A stretch of 64,000 nucleotides of DNA from Euglena gracilis (lineage: Eukaryota; Euglenida; Euglenophyceae; Euglenales). The notes under the pieces were generated by a model. It was given only the letters and a program-made list of their open reading frames with translations. It had not been told where the DNA came from and searched no databases. The DNA is taken from contig CP154957.1 of the NCBI GenBank assembly GCA_039621445.1, forward strand, positions 6,380,504-6,444,503, read 5' to 3'. The translations under genes were made by a program, and so were the position numbers. Shown piece after piece: positions 1 through 13,100 of the stretch (its first letter is position 1; the number at the start of each line of letters is the position of its first letter).

Positions 1-2550
1 AAATCTGATAAAATGGGGGGAATTAAGATTAAAAAAAAAAGGTCAGCAGGTTAGAGCCTAAATCCCGTACGGCCTCCTTATATCGAGCCCTGGCCAGGGA
101 ATTAAATTAGAGTCTGGACCACACCATTGTTTACCGACCCCCAAACCAAAAAACCAGACAGTCGCTTTTAAAACCACTCCCCCACTTCCCAACCGCCCCC
201 CCCCCCAGGAAAATCGGTCACTTTGGCCATTCGGCCAAAAATGCCTCAAAATCAAAAGATTTCTGCCAAAACCCACAAAAATTCCTAACCCCCCAAATGG
301 AAAAAATTTCCTCCAGCACTGTTCGCCGAGCTGGAAATGAGGTTTTTGACGGGGTTTTTTTGGCTGATTTTGTTCCAAAAAATCCCAAACAAAACCAAAA
401 ATGGGCATTTTCGGTCACTTTGCGGGTCCCAAAATTTTTTTGGCGCTTGGCACTGGTCACTGGAGAAAAATTTTCTATTAGCCAGCCCTGCTAGTGGACC
501 CCCTCCCCAGGGGGGGGTCTAGAATTCCCACTAGCCAAATTTGGACTGGCTGCAATCCAGCCCCCCTTCCCCCAGAACCACCGTTTCCTGGCACATAAGG
601 CTCAGACATAACCCTCCCCCCCAAAATAAGACCCGGGTCTTATTTTTGGGTCCGTTGCTGGAAGCCTCCAGGGGGGGTTCTTATTTTGGGGGGGGGTCTT
701 ATTTTTGGATTTTTTCTTGACTGACCCGGGCCCAAAAAAACATCATTTTTCAGGTTCCCAAGAGCATTAAAAAAATTTTCCTTCGGCGCTTCGCGCCGTG
801 TGTCAATTGGTGTAATTTGACATTTACCATGTTTTTTTGCACTTCAAAAATCTGAAATTTTTTGAAACTTCATCATTTTTGTGTATGAAATTGGGGTTTT
901 CGGTAATTTTTCAGGGAAAATTTTCACCGTCCCTGGCGCTTTGCGCCGTCAAGGGGGGTCTTATTTATCGGGGAGTCTTATTTTTGGATTTTTGCTCGAT
1001 TGGCCCAGGGGGGGTCTTATTTTGGGGGGGTCTCATTTTTGGGGGGGTTATTCCCTGCATCGGAGCACTTTCGTGAGTGATATTTCGAGATGATGTGTGA
1101 AGGGCTCAAACAAATACCAAAGGGGTGAGAATTGATTTTTAGGCAACTCTTACGCCCCAAAAAAAGCCGCCTTAGGTGCCAAGGGCCATGGGCACCTGGT
1201 GGCTGGGTAGCAGAACCACCATTTCCTGGTTTCCAGATGCATGTCGCATTTTTTCCGCATGTTTTTCGCTTTTTTAGCGCTTTTTTTTTAACTTTTTGGC
1301 ACATTTTTTTTCCAATTTTCCGCAATTTTTTGAAAATTTTGAATTTTTTAAAACTGACATTTTCCTCGCGATTCTACGATATTTGTAATCTTGGTGCCAT
1401 TTTTGCATGTTTTTGGGCAATTTTTGCATTTTTGTGCATTGTTTTGCGTCTTTTCTCTCAGAGTTTGAACATTTTTGGGCATTTTTTCAAGGCCAGCCTG
1501 GCGTATTCCACCCCCTGGTGATAATATGACAGGGATTTTGTCAGCGCTTTTCGGGGTTGAGAAATAACTCAAAAAAAAACACCGGACAATACCTCCCTCA
1601 AAAAAAGCCCACAAAATGCTTTTCCCTTCTGGGGGCCAGCCAGGGAGGGTATTAAATGAGCGTCAGCCCTCCACCCCTTCAGACCGAGAGAGGTCCGGAA
1701 CCCTGGGGAACCGAAACTTTTCTTCGACGAAAAAGCGCCTAAGAACATGAAATTTTTGGTGTTTGCTTTGGTCGAGTATTCATAAAACAAAGTGTGTGGA
1801 AACGTGCTTTTGAGCCTTTTTTCAAGGTCCAAATATAGTTTGTGGAGGAGGAGGGGGGTCCGACCAGAGAGAAGTGCAGCCCTCCACAGTGCCCCACAGT
1901 ATTGTGGGTTACCCCCCCCCCAACTGTCACCCCCCACCCCACCCCACATTTTTGCCCAGAACAACATCCCTTTTTTGCACAAGTCAAATAGCCAAATTCC
2001 TCCATTGTGCCCAAACGTTCGAATATCAATTGGCAGCAATTTGGCCAAAGGCAGCAGGTGTGCAGACGTCCCCACAAAGCAGAAAATTTGAAACATGACT
2101 AAAGGTCTGAACGTAATAGCAATACTCAAGCACCAGAGAGTTGAATGTGTCGAGCCTCAGAAAAAATGCGGAAAAAGTGCAAAATATTGGAGAAATTGGC
2201 GCAAAAAATCGTAAAAATGCAAAAAAAAACTACCTAAAAATTTAAACAATGTCTCCAAATTCAAAAAAATCATTTGGATGAGAATGAGGAAAAGGCTTTT
2301 TCAAAAAATATGAAAATTTTTTCAAAAAACAAAAAAATAAAAATGGGCAAAAAATGCTGCCCCCCGCTGCCCCCCACCCTCCACTGTCACCCCACATTTA
2401 CACCCCACACTGCCCTGTCACCCCACACTCCCCTCCCACACCCCTGCACCCATTGCCACCCCACACTTGCCCCCACGCCCCCCCACATGAAATAATGCTG
2501 TATGGTCTGGACCCCCTCCCCCCCGAGGGCCGAGGGGGGGGGGGTTGGAC
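1..2550. other. No gene recognised; repeat-rich DNA left of CLPB
   Basis: Contains ggggtcttatttttggg palindromes (about 605-670, 680-720, 945-1045), C/G runs and AT-rich stretches. At 2355-2480 a cacccc-rich tract. Possibly CLPB intron or 3' flank; the missing CLPB C-terminal exons were looked for and not found. Confidence 0.6.
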
Positions 2551-2634
2551 CCAGGGCGGTCCTTGATGGAAAAAAACTTTCCGTCCCAGCAGATTCAATG
2601 AAAAATCCATAGGAAAAATGGATGAAAAAAATGC

Positions 2635-3606
2635 CAGGGATGCTCACACGTCCGTGCTAGACGAGGCCAAAATGTATCCGTGATTTTCCGTGAATTTCCG
2701 TGATTTTCTGTGAATTTCCTGTTTCTGGAAAAGGTCAAAAGCCACGTTGCATTCTGCACCAGAGCCATATCTGGGCAGTTGTGGCAGCAGATTGTTTCTC
2801 TATGTTGTAATCCTGGAGATCCTCCAGGGCCTCGACAACAGTTGAAGCCAATTCCGAGTGCTCATCCCCCAAGTTTGGCCCTTTTCAATCCAACTGAACG
2901 CATGCTGACCCCCCACTTTTAAACCCCCCATCTATACCCCCCCCCCCTCGGGCCGACCAACCAAACTGGGACCTGTAACCCCCTCCGCCTGGGGAAGAAA
3001 TGGAAAACTGCCGGACGATTTTAGTGGGGGGGTTTACAACGTAGATCTTCCCTTGCACACCCACCAAAATGTTTATGATCGCATGCCCAGAACTGTCAGT
3101 CCCCAACCTTTTGTCCTTGAATTTTTCTCTTAATTGCCTAAATGGGTTGCCAAAACCCTGTCAGCAGACCAATATAGCAATTGACCCTTCTAGATGCAGC
3201 CTGGACGGAAAGGTGGAAGGTCATTTTCTGAATAAGCAAAAACCCACACGCCCTCAATTGGTGTGTACTTCTGGAGAACACCTCTGATGCTTTCATAATG
3301 CAATTTTGTGACCGGGAGTCCAGAATGGAGGAAAGCGGCCACAAAATCATCTGTGATTGTCTGAATGAGGTTTTGCTTGCGTGATTGTCTGTTTGGAAAG
3401 GCAGAGAATGTGCAAAACATCCCATCAAAATGCATCTGCACAAACAAAGCACATTCAAAAAAGACCCAAAATTTTTCCGAACCCTCCGCCTCATCCGTGA
3501 ATTTCCGTGAATTTCCGTGAATTCCGTGAAAATGGCCTTCCGTCCATTTCCGTGATCCTCCGTGAATTTCCGTGAATTTCCTTTTCAGGACGTGTGAGGA
3601 TCCCTG
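2635..3606. mobile_element. hAT-type element with transposase remnants
   Basis: Terminal inverted repeats CAGGGATGCTCACACGTCC (left) and its near-perfect complement at the right end (one mismatch), each followed inside by short arrays of ccgtgaatttccgtg, as in hAT subterminal repeats. Inside, the minus strand reads DDFVAAFLHSGLPVTKLHYE then SIRGVLQKYTPIEG (about 3240-3370), like the N-terminal part of hAT transposases, and ALEDLQDYNIEKQSAATTAQ (about 2760-2860). It is inserted into another repeat copy related to 11400-11520. A clean 8-bp duplication is not visible. Confidence 0.65.
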
Positions 3607-4044
3607 AAATGGTCATATTTTGGCAAAAACGGGTCGATTTCAGGAGAAAAGGTGATTTCTCTGGACCCCCGCCCCTTAGGGGTGGGGAGGGTTCGGCTGG
3701 ACCCGGTGGGTACCCAAGCAATGCCCCAAAAAGCATAAAGCTGGGTTGGCATTATTAGCCAAAATATTGAGGTGAAAATCCAAAAGCCACCCATTCCATT
3801 TTTAGCCGATTCTGACCGTTTTATTTAAAAAAATTTCGCCGCTTTGCGCCGAAAATTTATTTGGTCCAGCCTGGTTTCGCCGGTCTGGCAGGAACTTTAT
3901 TTCAGTGGGCCCGGGGGGGGGGGGTCCGCAGTCTGGCTGGCAGGTGCTGGCTGGCTGGACCCTGGGGAGGGGTAAAATCCCGTCTGGCTCAACAAAACCC
4001 CTGAAGGAAAATTTTCTTGAAAAAGAAATAGACCAGATCCACAC

Positions 4045-4195
4045 CTCCTTTCTGGCAAGCAGAAGTCGCTGTTCCAGGGTAAATGGAAGGAAGAACAAGA
4101 TTTCATTGATACGACCAATGAATTCGTCACGTCGGAAAGCATGTTTCAGGATGGGCATGATGACCTTTTGGGCGAAATCGGGTCCAATGAGGGGT
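4045..4195 (-). CDS. CLPB: CLPB exon, C-terminal part of the AAA+ domain
   Basis: 151 nt encoding [20 protein letters not shown] and [29 protein letters not shown]. It matches the CLPB segment with HFRRDEFLGRI, whose arginines include the likely arginine finger. The acceptor is tgcag and the donor AAGGAG|GTGTGG, so a normal GT-AG intron lies on each side. The remaining C-terminal small domain (about 80-100 residues in the family) was not found in 1-4044 and may lie left of the window. Confidence 0.82.
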
Positions 4196-7100
4196 CTGCA
4201 TTGTACCATTGCTTTTGAACCCGAAGGGGAAAGAACAAAAAAAATCCAAAACCAACAAGAACCAAGAGAAGAAAAGAAAGAGAGAAGAGCAATCAAATTG
4301 AACAGTTGTTGAGACTTGTGAGGCTCAAATGCTATTATCCACTTCTGGAGCCGTCCATAGAAAAAGATCAGGGTAAGCCGAGCCAAGCAATGGTAGAGTC
4401 CACATTCACTTTCCACTTCTCCCCGTTTGGCCATCTCTGCCCTAAATGAAGAATATTGGGATCAGCAGGATATGCCAATATGCCAATTGCCCCCCCCCCC
4501 GGATCGGTCCAGAAAATCGTCGGTCACTGGACATGCCGACCAGGCTGCTTTTTTACCACCACAAGGGGAGTGGGGGTCCAGAGTGCCTTGAGGTGCCTGC
4601 CCAGGCAGGCACTACCCCCCGGGGGCCCCCTTTGATGCACTTTGGCTGTCTGGTTTAAGGCCTGGCGCTGCATTCCGCTTCTGGCAATTTCTTCGGAGCA
4701 ACTCCCAATAATTGTCCCACCCCATATTCACTGGGACTTCAAACTTTCGTTTGTGTTTTTCTTGCCCTTCCCCTCCCCCTTGGGTTTTCGGCTCCCCTTT
4801 CTGGCTGCTGCTGCTGCTGCTTCTGTTGCTGCTCGATTTCGTTCCCAAGAGGTGCTCGGGGTGGTAAGGGGCCTACTCCTCCACTGCGTGCCGGCGGGTA
4901 CCGGTGTCACCTGCAGTGGGCCCTTTTTACCACCACAGCCCGCCGGGTCCCCCTGGGAAGGAAATGCTTTCCGCTGCTGCTTGCTGGGCTGCTGCTGTTG
5001 CTGCTGCTTCCCCGACCCTTTGGACCCACCCTGGGCTCTTTGCTCTTGGTGTGGTTCCCAGTTGTTGTGTTGCTGTCTCCCGTTGCTGTTCTCAATGGGA
5101 TGGGCATACGGGCAGGAGGTGGTCCTCCACCAGCATCCCATCCCATACTTGCACATGCGCTGTTCCCCCGTCGGTCTGCCCTCCCCATGGGGAGCCCCCC
5201 TCTGTGGGCTGCACTTTTTGGGTGTACCCCCACCAGTTGGCTGGGTGCTGGTACGGACAGTATGGGTATAGACACCGCTGTCCAAACCAGCACACCTTGC
5301 CATTGCTGGGGGTGTTGGTGTTGGTGTGAGTGTGTCCACCTTTGGTGTGGTTACCTCCAAACTGCGGTGGCAAAATCAAGCTTGCGCTGTCACGACGCGA
5401 CCGCGTGCGAGGCGGGTGGTTGGGAGTGTGTGTAGAAATTGATTTTCCGGTGCCTCGGACTCTGATCCAGCCTTTGGCACTGTTTGCTTTGTTTTGCTGA
5501 ACGGGTTGGTGCCATTTCTGGTGGGCTGGCTGCCTCCAGGAGCTTGGGCTCTTGGTGTATGCCCCGGCTCTCGCCTTTTTTGTCCCCAGGGACCCCCTTT
5601 GGCTGTGACTGGAGGACCAGGGTTTTTGGCCTCGCCCATCCGCTCGCCTTCCTTCCAGTCGTGACTCTCCTCTTCTGCTGCCATTTCTGTGTCCCCATCA
5701 GAAGAGAACCTCTCTTTTCCTGACGCCCTCGCCTGGCGCCTCTGTTCTCTGTGCTCTGTTTGTTCGCTCTGATACCATTGAGGTTGGGTCCTGGTGCGTG
5801 TGCTCCGCCTGGGCTTGCTCTCCAGCAGTACCTCGGTTTCTGCCCGTGCCAAACCGACATGCTGCCACTCGGCCTCCTCCTCCAGCTGTATGCGCAACAC
5901 GCCCTCCTCTCCCAAACCACAGTGGCGTTGCAGTTCTTCTTCTACTTGCAAGATGTTCAGCTGCCCGCCTCCGGCAACCCAACACCAGACGGTCGGACGC
6001 CTCCCTGTGCTGGTAATTTTCGTACCACGCTTCTCTGTCATCCACCCAATCCTTCGCATCTCCCAGCTTCTGAAAAGCCTCTTTGCTTTTTGGGTGGGTA
6101 CATTTATCCGGGTGCATCAGAAGGCTGATCCTCTTGTAGACTGCCGTGCAATCCTGGCTGGGTGTGCTTTCCTGGACCCCCAAGACTTGCCATGGAGTTG
6201 CTGCACTCAACACTCGTGTCACAGCTTCGCTCTGTTCAGGGGGGCAAAAATCGGCTGCAAAACTCATCAACATCTCCACGTCGTCATCAATGAAAACACT
6301 GCCCTGGCGACTCGCATCAACTTTCTCCCTCCTGATCTTTGCTCTGCGCTTCTGCGCAGCTTTCTGGTAAGCTTCGGCTTTGTTCTCAGCCCTGGTTGGC
6401 ACCACAAGCAGCGGTTTCCTCACCTTCCAGTGGGTTGTGTGGTGGCTCCTCTCTGGTTCCGGGCTTCCATCCATCAGGATCGCGTCATAGTGTCCCCTGT
6501 TTTGGTGGAACACCACCCGCCTGAGGGGACCCGTGGATCCATATTGCGTACACTCTTGCCAATGGTCACCATGGTCCAGAAACACCCGCAGTCTGAATTT
6601 CAAGACAGAAGGCAACAAAGCCAGCTCCGGTTCTTCAGCCCAATGGATATGGCTGACCACTGAAGCCAGATATCCCTCCTTGTCCCAGCCCAGGGTTGTC
6701 AGGATCTGTCCCACAGACATTCCCAAACCAGGGATCTCCGTATCCCATTCCTCCCTGACATAAGCTGCCACTTTGCGGCGCAGTTCCAATGCCACGGTGC
6801 CCTCGTTAGACATGGCGGCGCAATGGAACAGACACGACCCATCCGGGGCTGCTGACCACAGGGTTGCTTGGTTTTTCCTGACTACTTCCCCGTTGTGCCC
6901 ACAGCAACGTTGGCACCAACGTCTCGGTACACACACCCGCTTCCAAACCGGCAGAGTTTCTTTGCAAATGGTGCAGCTTTGCTGTGCTCCGTGCCCTCCT
7001 TCTGCACTTGCAGCCTGACCACACGAGTCATTTTGCGGAACCACGAACGCAGCTCTCCCCGCCGAATTTCTTCCGCTTTCCACCAATCAGCAAGGAATTT

Positions 7101-10100
7101 GCCCCACATGCGGTCCAGTTCATGTCTGAAATAACCCCGACGGGTGGCTGCCAGGGCAATGCCCTGCACTGCAAATTTGAACATTTGCAACGTAGAGCAC
7201 AGCCTTTGTGCTCTGATGAACTGGCCGGTGAGGACCCCCAAGCGCTGAGAGTCTGTAACCATTGACCCTGCCCCTGGGTACCTCCTGATTCGGATTGGGT
7301 ACGTACAATCTCTGAAATGTATCCCGGTGATGAACTTCGTTTCCCCCGTGCGTACCAATGGGAGCCACTTGAGGACCATGCCGAGGTACACAAGTTCCCC
7401 ATCATCAATGAAACGGTAATTATACTCCAGGTCCTCAGGTTTCTTTGTGCAGCAAAATCTCTCTCGACAGGGTAGCAGCCCAGGTTGGCAATTTGGGGTG
7501 CACACGCCAACCCCATTCCAAACCCTTTCACCTGTTTCAGCAGCGTGCTTCCCCTCCTGATGTACCCATTGTCAATCACAAACTCCACCATCTCCAACAC
7601 CCCCTCCGATACCCGCCTTGAATTTGATTACATGCCGTTATCCAATTGAGTTGATGAGAAACCAGAGGGAGTAATGAAATCAGGGGTTGTTATCTTAGGG
7701 GCTGACACACTCATGTAAAAAAAACAGACATTGACGAGGTTGTGCAGGCACCCTCTGGGTCTGCTCCTCTCTGCAAAAGCCACCATCCTTTGAAAGGGGT
7801 GGGGGGTTATGCAATGCATTGGCCATGGTCGGCCACGGCCAAAACTTGACATGGACAAAAATCCGCCCGGTGCCAATTTCCACAACTCAAGAAACATGCC
7901 CACCCATGCCAGAAGTCTGCAGGGAAGAAAAGGGAGCTGGCCGTTTTTAGCAAGTTCGTTTTAGTAAGTTGTACCCCCGAAATAACCTGGCGGGGTGCCA
8001 GGTTATTGCAACCAACTTTTGGCCCTGCCCTCCCCGCCCCCGGCCAGGTTATGTGGGCCCCTTTTTCAGTGTCGTAAAAGAATTTGCCGAAAAAATGGGG
8101 TGCCAAGTAACTGGAGCCATCTTTTTTTGCCCCTCCCCCCGCCAAATAATTCGGCAACTGCCAGGAGGAGCCCAAAGGCCCCGCCAGGTTTTTGGGGGGG
8201 TTAGATGACTTCAGATAACCACAGATAACTATGGATAAGAATTGATCCCCCAAGTACGAGCAAGACTTTCGAAGTCAAAAATGGACCCAAAGACGCCTCA
8301 ACCAAGGAATTTCTTAAGGACCCCGGGGGGTCCAGCCACGGCTGGGGAAAAAGTACTGGGCTGGACAACTCCCAGGGGGGTCCAGGGAGGCGGTTTGAAC
8401 CCGGCTGGGACCCAAAAACAGGCAAAACTCGATTCCAGCTGGGGCGCATTTTTTGGGGCGGGGGCACTCTGGGATCCAAAAGAAATTTGACCAAAAACAT
8501 GAAAAAAGGCCAAAAAATTTTCGGGCGCCTTTGCCGGGTCACTTTAGTGATTTTTTGCCGACCCCCCCGGGGGGGGGGGAGCGGGGGGGAGGGGGTCCGG
8601 GCCAAAACCAGTCAGTCACTCTGAAAAAAACAAGTCACCCACCCCCGCAGTTTTTTTCCACTGAATTTCTGAGGTGAAAGCCCCAACAAGTACCAAAAAT
8701 GGCCATTTTTGGCCATTTTTGACGCCTTTTTCAAAAAATTTTCGGCGCCTCAATTTTTTATCTCGGACCAGCCCGGCTTCCTGGGCTGCAAAAACTATAT
8801 TACGAGTCGACCCGGACTGGACCACACCTCCAGGCTTCGATATGAGCCAGGGATTGGTGCTCATCCGTCAAATCAAACCCCCCCTGTACCCCAACAACCA
8901 AAAGATGCCGAGCAGGGGGGATTCAACTGCTGTTTTGAATATTGATGCAATTTTGGAAAATTTTAATTTTCTTTCACAATTGTCATCAGCAACAAAGATT
9001 TGAAAAAATGCCGAAAATTGGCCACAAATCAGGGGACCGGGCACTACAGAACTGCCATTTGGCCCCCCTCCGCCCCCCCCCCCCAATGACCCCCCCCCCA
9101 ATTTTGGCAGGTTTCATCGAAAATTGTCAAATGTGTATGCAAATATATTGTGCAAATGTGCAAATATATTATGATGTTCGTTAACACAAAAATTGCTGAA
9201 AATCAATTTTTCTACCAATTCTATCAATTTTTGGGGGGTTTGGGCTGAAAAAATCGTCCCTTTCATGCTTGTGCTTACCGACCAGGGGGGGGGGAGGGTG
9301 GTGGGTGGGTGCTAAAGGGTGCCTGCCCCTCGCAGGCAGGCACACCCCCCAGGGGGGGGGGTAGGGGTCCGGGAGGGACCCAGAAAATTTTCATTGAAAA
9401 TGGCCTTTTCCGGGCCCCTGGCGCCTTTGGCGCCGGGGTTGGAGGGGGGTGCCTGCTAGGGGCAGGCACCCCAAAAACCCTGCCCCCCCCCAGGGGGGGT
9501 CGGATCAGGTGCTATGGGGTGCCTGCCCCCAGCACCCCCCCCCCCCGTGGGGTGGGCACCCGACCAAGCACAAGCCTGGTCCCTTTTTCCTTCACCAGGG
9601 GGGGGTTAAAATCTTGAGGTTTCTCTTGACCCTCCATTTTTGGAGATGCTGTCCAGGAGACTTTTTTCTTTGGATCCTTGGCCAATCAGCTTCACTGGCA
9701 TTCCAAATACCTCCTAAAATGTTGGCGGACAGACAACGTTCCATCCGATGTCAGAATCGAGGCTCGGCCACAGTTTGGCCCATAAATCCCACAAATTGAT
9801 AAACAATGAAAATTTTTAAAAAAAACATGATGTTTCCAGCACAAAACACCAGGGTGTTTTTTTTTTCAGTTTTTCCAGGGGTCCCCCGACGCTCATCGGA
9901 CCCCCCCTGCTCAACCCCCCTGCACAAAACCAACGCTCACCCATTGCCTTCGTCACGGTGAGGACAATGGCATCAATCATCTGAAGAGGCTGCCTCAACC
10001 GCGTTGAGAAAATGAGTTTTAACAGAGAAACAAGCTAGTGCAATGAATAAAACACACCTCCTCTGGACTGCTTCATCAGCAATTTCCCGTTGTGCCAAGT

Positions 10101-13100
10101 TGGAGGTCATCACAAAAATGGCATCCATGCAATCCACTGTTTCACCTTTTCCATCAGTAAGCCTCCCTTCATCAAATGTTGGAGACAGGCCTCAATTTCT
10201 AGCAAATGTCACCCGACCAGGGGTTTTCCCAAAAAAGGGGCTGGCTAGCAGAGGTTTTTGCACCCCCCCCAGGGGAGGTGCTGTGCGGGTGGGTCTGGAC
10301 CCTCAGGGAGGGGGGGGTCTGCAAAACTGTGAAAAGATGGATGACGGTCGTGAACCCAGACGCCGGGTTCACGACAGAACCGGTGCCCGCCACCCCTCTT
10401 CGGATATACCACCCCCCCCCCCTTTATTGTCCCCCCCCCTTTATTGTCCCTGGGCCCCGGCCGACGGGGGGTTTTTTTGGCCCGGCCAATGAAATTCCTT
10501 TGGTACCCCTTTATTGTCCCCCCCCCTTTATTGTCCGGTCGGGCCTCCCGGGGGCAGGTCGGTGGGACAATAAAGGGGGGGGGGTGGTATCCACCAACCC
10601 CCTCCCCGGGGGGCAGGGCAGAACGGGAAGGCCTGGTGGAGAAGGGGGGGGTTGACCCCCCACCCACCACAGCGTTTCACCAATTTTGGGAAAATGGGGG
10701 TTTTGGCCGGGGAAATACATGTGATTCTTTGATGGAAATACACAATTTTTCACAAAAAACATCTCAAATTGTCAGGTTCAAAAATTGGTAGATTTGGTAG
10801 GTCAAAAAAATTGGGCCAAATTTGCAAGGCAAATTTCACTGACACTTTTTCTCTGGGAAATTTTTTGGATTTTCATTGGCATTTTTTTTTTGCTTCAAAA
10901 ACAAAATTCTGAAAAAATGTTGAAATTTTGGAAGGTGTGAAAAATGGGGGTTTTGGGGGGGACCTCCCATGCGTGTCCGAAAATGGGTCCAAAATACACC
11001 TGACGCCGTAGGGAAAATTTTTGGGGTCCAAAAACTGGTGCTCCCGGAAATGCGGGAAGAGTCTGGCCATTTTGGCAAATGGGCACCCCCGGTACTTGTT
11101 CGCTACTCGACCGCCACCAAACCCTGGCCCTAACCGTAATCCTAACCCCAACCCTGCTCTAACCCTAACCCTAACCCTGTTCCTTCAAGATTTAAAAATG
11201 GGGGCCAATGGGGGATGAATTTTTTTCCCGGGGCCGAATGGGTGCGTGAGTCTGGGTGGGGGGTGCCCAACGTTGAGCGGTGTGTCCTTGAGTTTCACAC
11301 AAGCACCTGAGCATGCTTCCATATTTTAAAATTGAAACTTCATTATTTCCCGGTTTCCGACAGGGTTGTCCTTAAGAGAACAAAAAAGAACAAACAAAGT
11401 CTGCTGTCCCAGCACATCCAATGAAAAATCGCAAGAAAAATGGCTGAAAAGATGGCCATGTTTTCAAAAGAGGTCGACATCGGGGGAAAAAAGGTGATTT
11501 CTGGCATCCTTGAACTATCCCCAAACCAGCCAAACCCTCAAAAAACGAGTTTTCGAATTTTGCGAGTCCCAGTGCGGCCCTGGGCCTGGGGCAATGTCTG
11601 TAACGGAAAAAAAAGATTTTGAGTTTAAAACCTATTTTCTGGGCCCGACGCCTGTCTTGAAATTCTACTGACATTAACGGATTTCAGCCTGAAATTGTTT
11701 GTGTCAGTCGATTTCCATTCAGGCGCCCGTTTGTGTCAGTCGATTTCCATTCAGGCGCCCGTTTATGTCAGTCGATTTCCATTCAGGCGCCCGTTTATGT
11801 CGGTCGATTTCCATTCCATTGAAATCTGTTGCTGGTCAGATTGGGAATTTTTAGTGACTTTTTGGACATTTTGGATCTCCCTTTTTTGAAGACATTTTTG
11901 GTCCTATGGGGTTGTGGAGGCGTTATGGACCAGAAAAAAACCAAATTTTGTGGTCAGGTGATCACAGCTGGCTGAACTTTGGATGGAACAGACGGAAGGA
12001 CGGAGCTGAAGATTATGATTTTCTGGGACTTCAGAAAAAGCATTCGGCAAATTTGCCCTGAACCAGTTGTTATCACTGGCCATCTGAAAGAAAAGCTTTT
12101 GGGTGAGGAGTGAGTTGGCCACGTTAAACCTATTTTCTGGGCTCGACGCCTGTATTGCATTTCTATTCTATTGCAAGGCTGTGTTCCTGGCAACATGGCT
12201 TTGGTCAAAATCTGTGTTTCTAAAAAAATGCAGAGTCTGCGTTTTAGGCACAGTTCTTGAGATAGAGATTGTTCTTGTCAAAATGGAAGAAAAAATGCAT
12301 TCCGAAAAAATGCAGAGTCTGCGTTTAAGACACAGTTCTTGATGTAGAGATTGTTTCTTTCAAAATGGAAGAGAAGCTGCATTCCGAAAAAGGGAACAAA
12401 AGGTTGGGTCGACATTAACGGATTTCAGGCTGACACCTAAAATGTCCCGAAACGGAACAAAAGGGCATTCAAAAAAAGGACACAAAAGGTCGGTCGATTT
12501 CCAAGACACGGAAACCGTTTATGTCAGTCGATTTCCATTCAGGCGCCCGTCAGTGTTGGTCGATTTCCATTCAGGCGCCCGTTAGTGTCGGTCGATTTCC
12601 ATTCAGGCGCCCGTTAGTGTCGGTCGATTTCCATTCAGGCGCCCGTTAATGGGCCAAAAACCACTTTTTTGACCATATTTCCGTCCAGGCGGTTCGGTCT
12701 AATGAATATCAAGACAGGCGTCGGGCCCAGACAAAATAGGTTTTAGAAAAATCGACCGACACTAACAGATTCAGCAGGGGCGCCGGGCGGCTCGATTCGC
12801 TCGCTCGCGCCCGGCGCCCCTGCTGAATCTGTTAGTGTCGGTCGATTTTTGTATAGAAAAAAACCCTGCACCCTATGGACCGTCCTGGTTTCCAAAACAA
12901 TTTGGCTTTTTTAGTTTCAATTGGAAATATCAACGTATCGATGTATCGATGCGTACACACACACACACACATAAATGTATATTGTATGTATAACATACAT
13001 ACAAACATAGATGTATACATACATACATATATATGTATATGTATATATGTATGTATGTATGTATGTATGTGTATGTATGCTGTTGGGACGTTTGCAAAAA

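Larger units (their letters stand above)
4620..7620 (-). mobile_element. Decayed, 5'-truncated retroelement: RT - OTU - J domain - NPGP - CCCH fingers
   Basis: Lies inside the CLPB intron, on the same strand. From 5' to 3' on the minus strand: reverse transcriptase motifs near 7400-7550 ([15 protein letters not shown], then YRFIDDGEL), a helical thumb-like region, a Cys-rich knuckle and OTU protease domain (about 6500-6970), an HPDK J domain (about 6050-6200), a charged region with GEAKNPGP (about 5630), and two CCCH zinc fingers (about 5120-5300). The reading frame changes several times, so it is not intact. The 3' end near 4620 is supported by a second fragment at about 54930-55040 ending at the same point. 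No 5' end is seen; RT begins abruptly near 7600. The superfamily is not assigned. Confidence 0.75.

Noticed and set aside
2720-2890. CLPB C-terminal exon on the minus strand (ALEDLQDYNIEKQ)
   Set aside because: The segment lies inside the TIR-bounded hAT element 2635-3606 and does not match the CLPB C-terminal domain.
4642-5435. Long plus-strand Leu/Cys-rich frames
   Set aside because: Shadows of the Q-rich and CCCH zinc-finger coding minus strand (CTG repeats).
5600-5660. Assigning the window to a dinoflagellate because of GEAKNPGP
   Set aside because: The motif belongs to a mobile element. Intron structure (NNNCAG...CTGNNNNN with pairing) and TTAGGG-type repeats point to a euglenid instead.
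5794-6663. 289-codon plus-strand ORF
   Set aside because: Shadow of the minus-strand OTU/J-domain ORF; it has no domain and the opposite strand carries clear catalytic motifs.
11696-12651. CRISPR array
   Set aside because: The 32-bp units are directly tandem with no unique spacers, in a eukaryotic genome.
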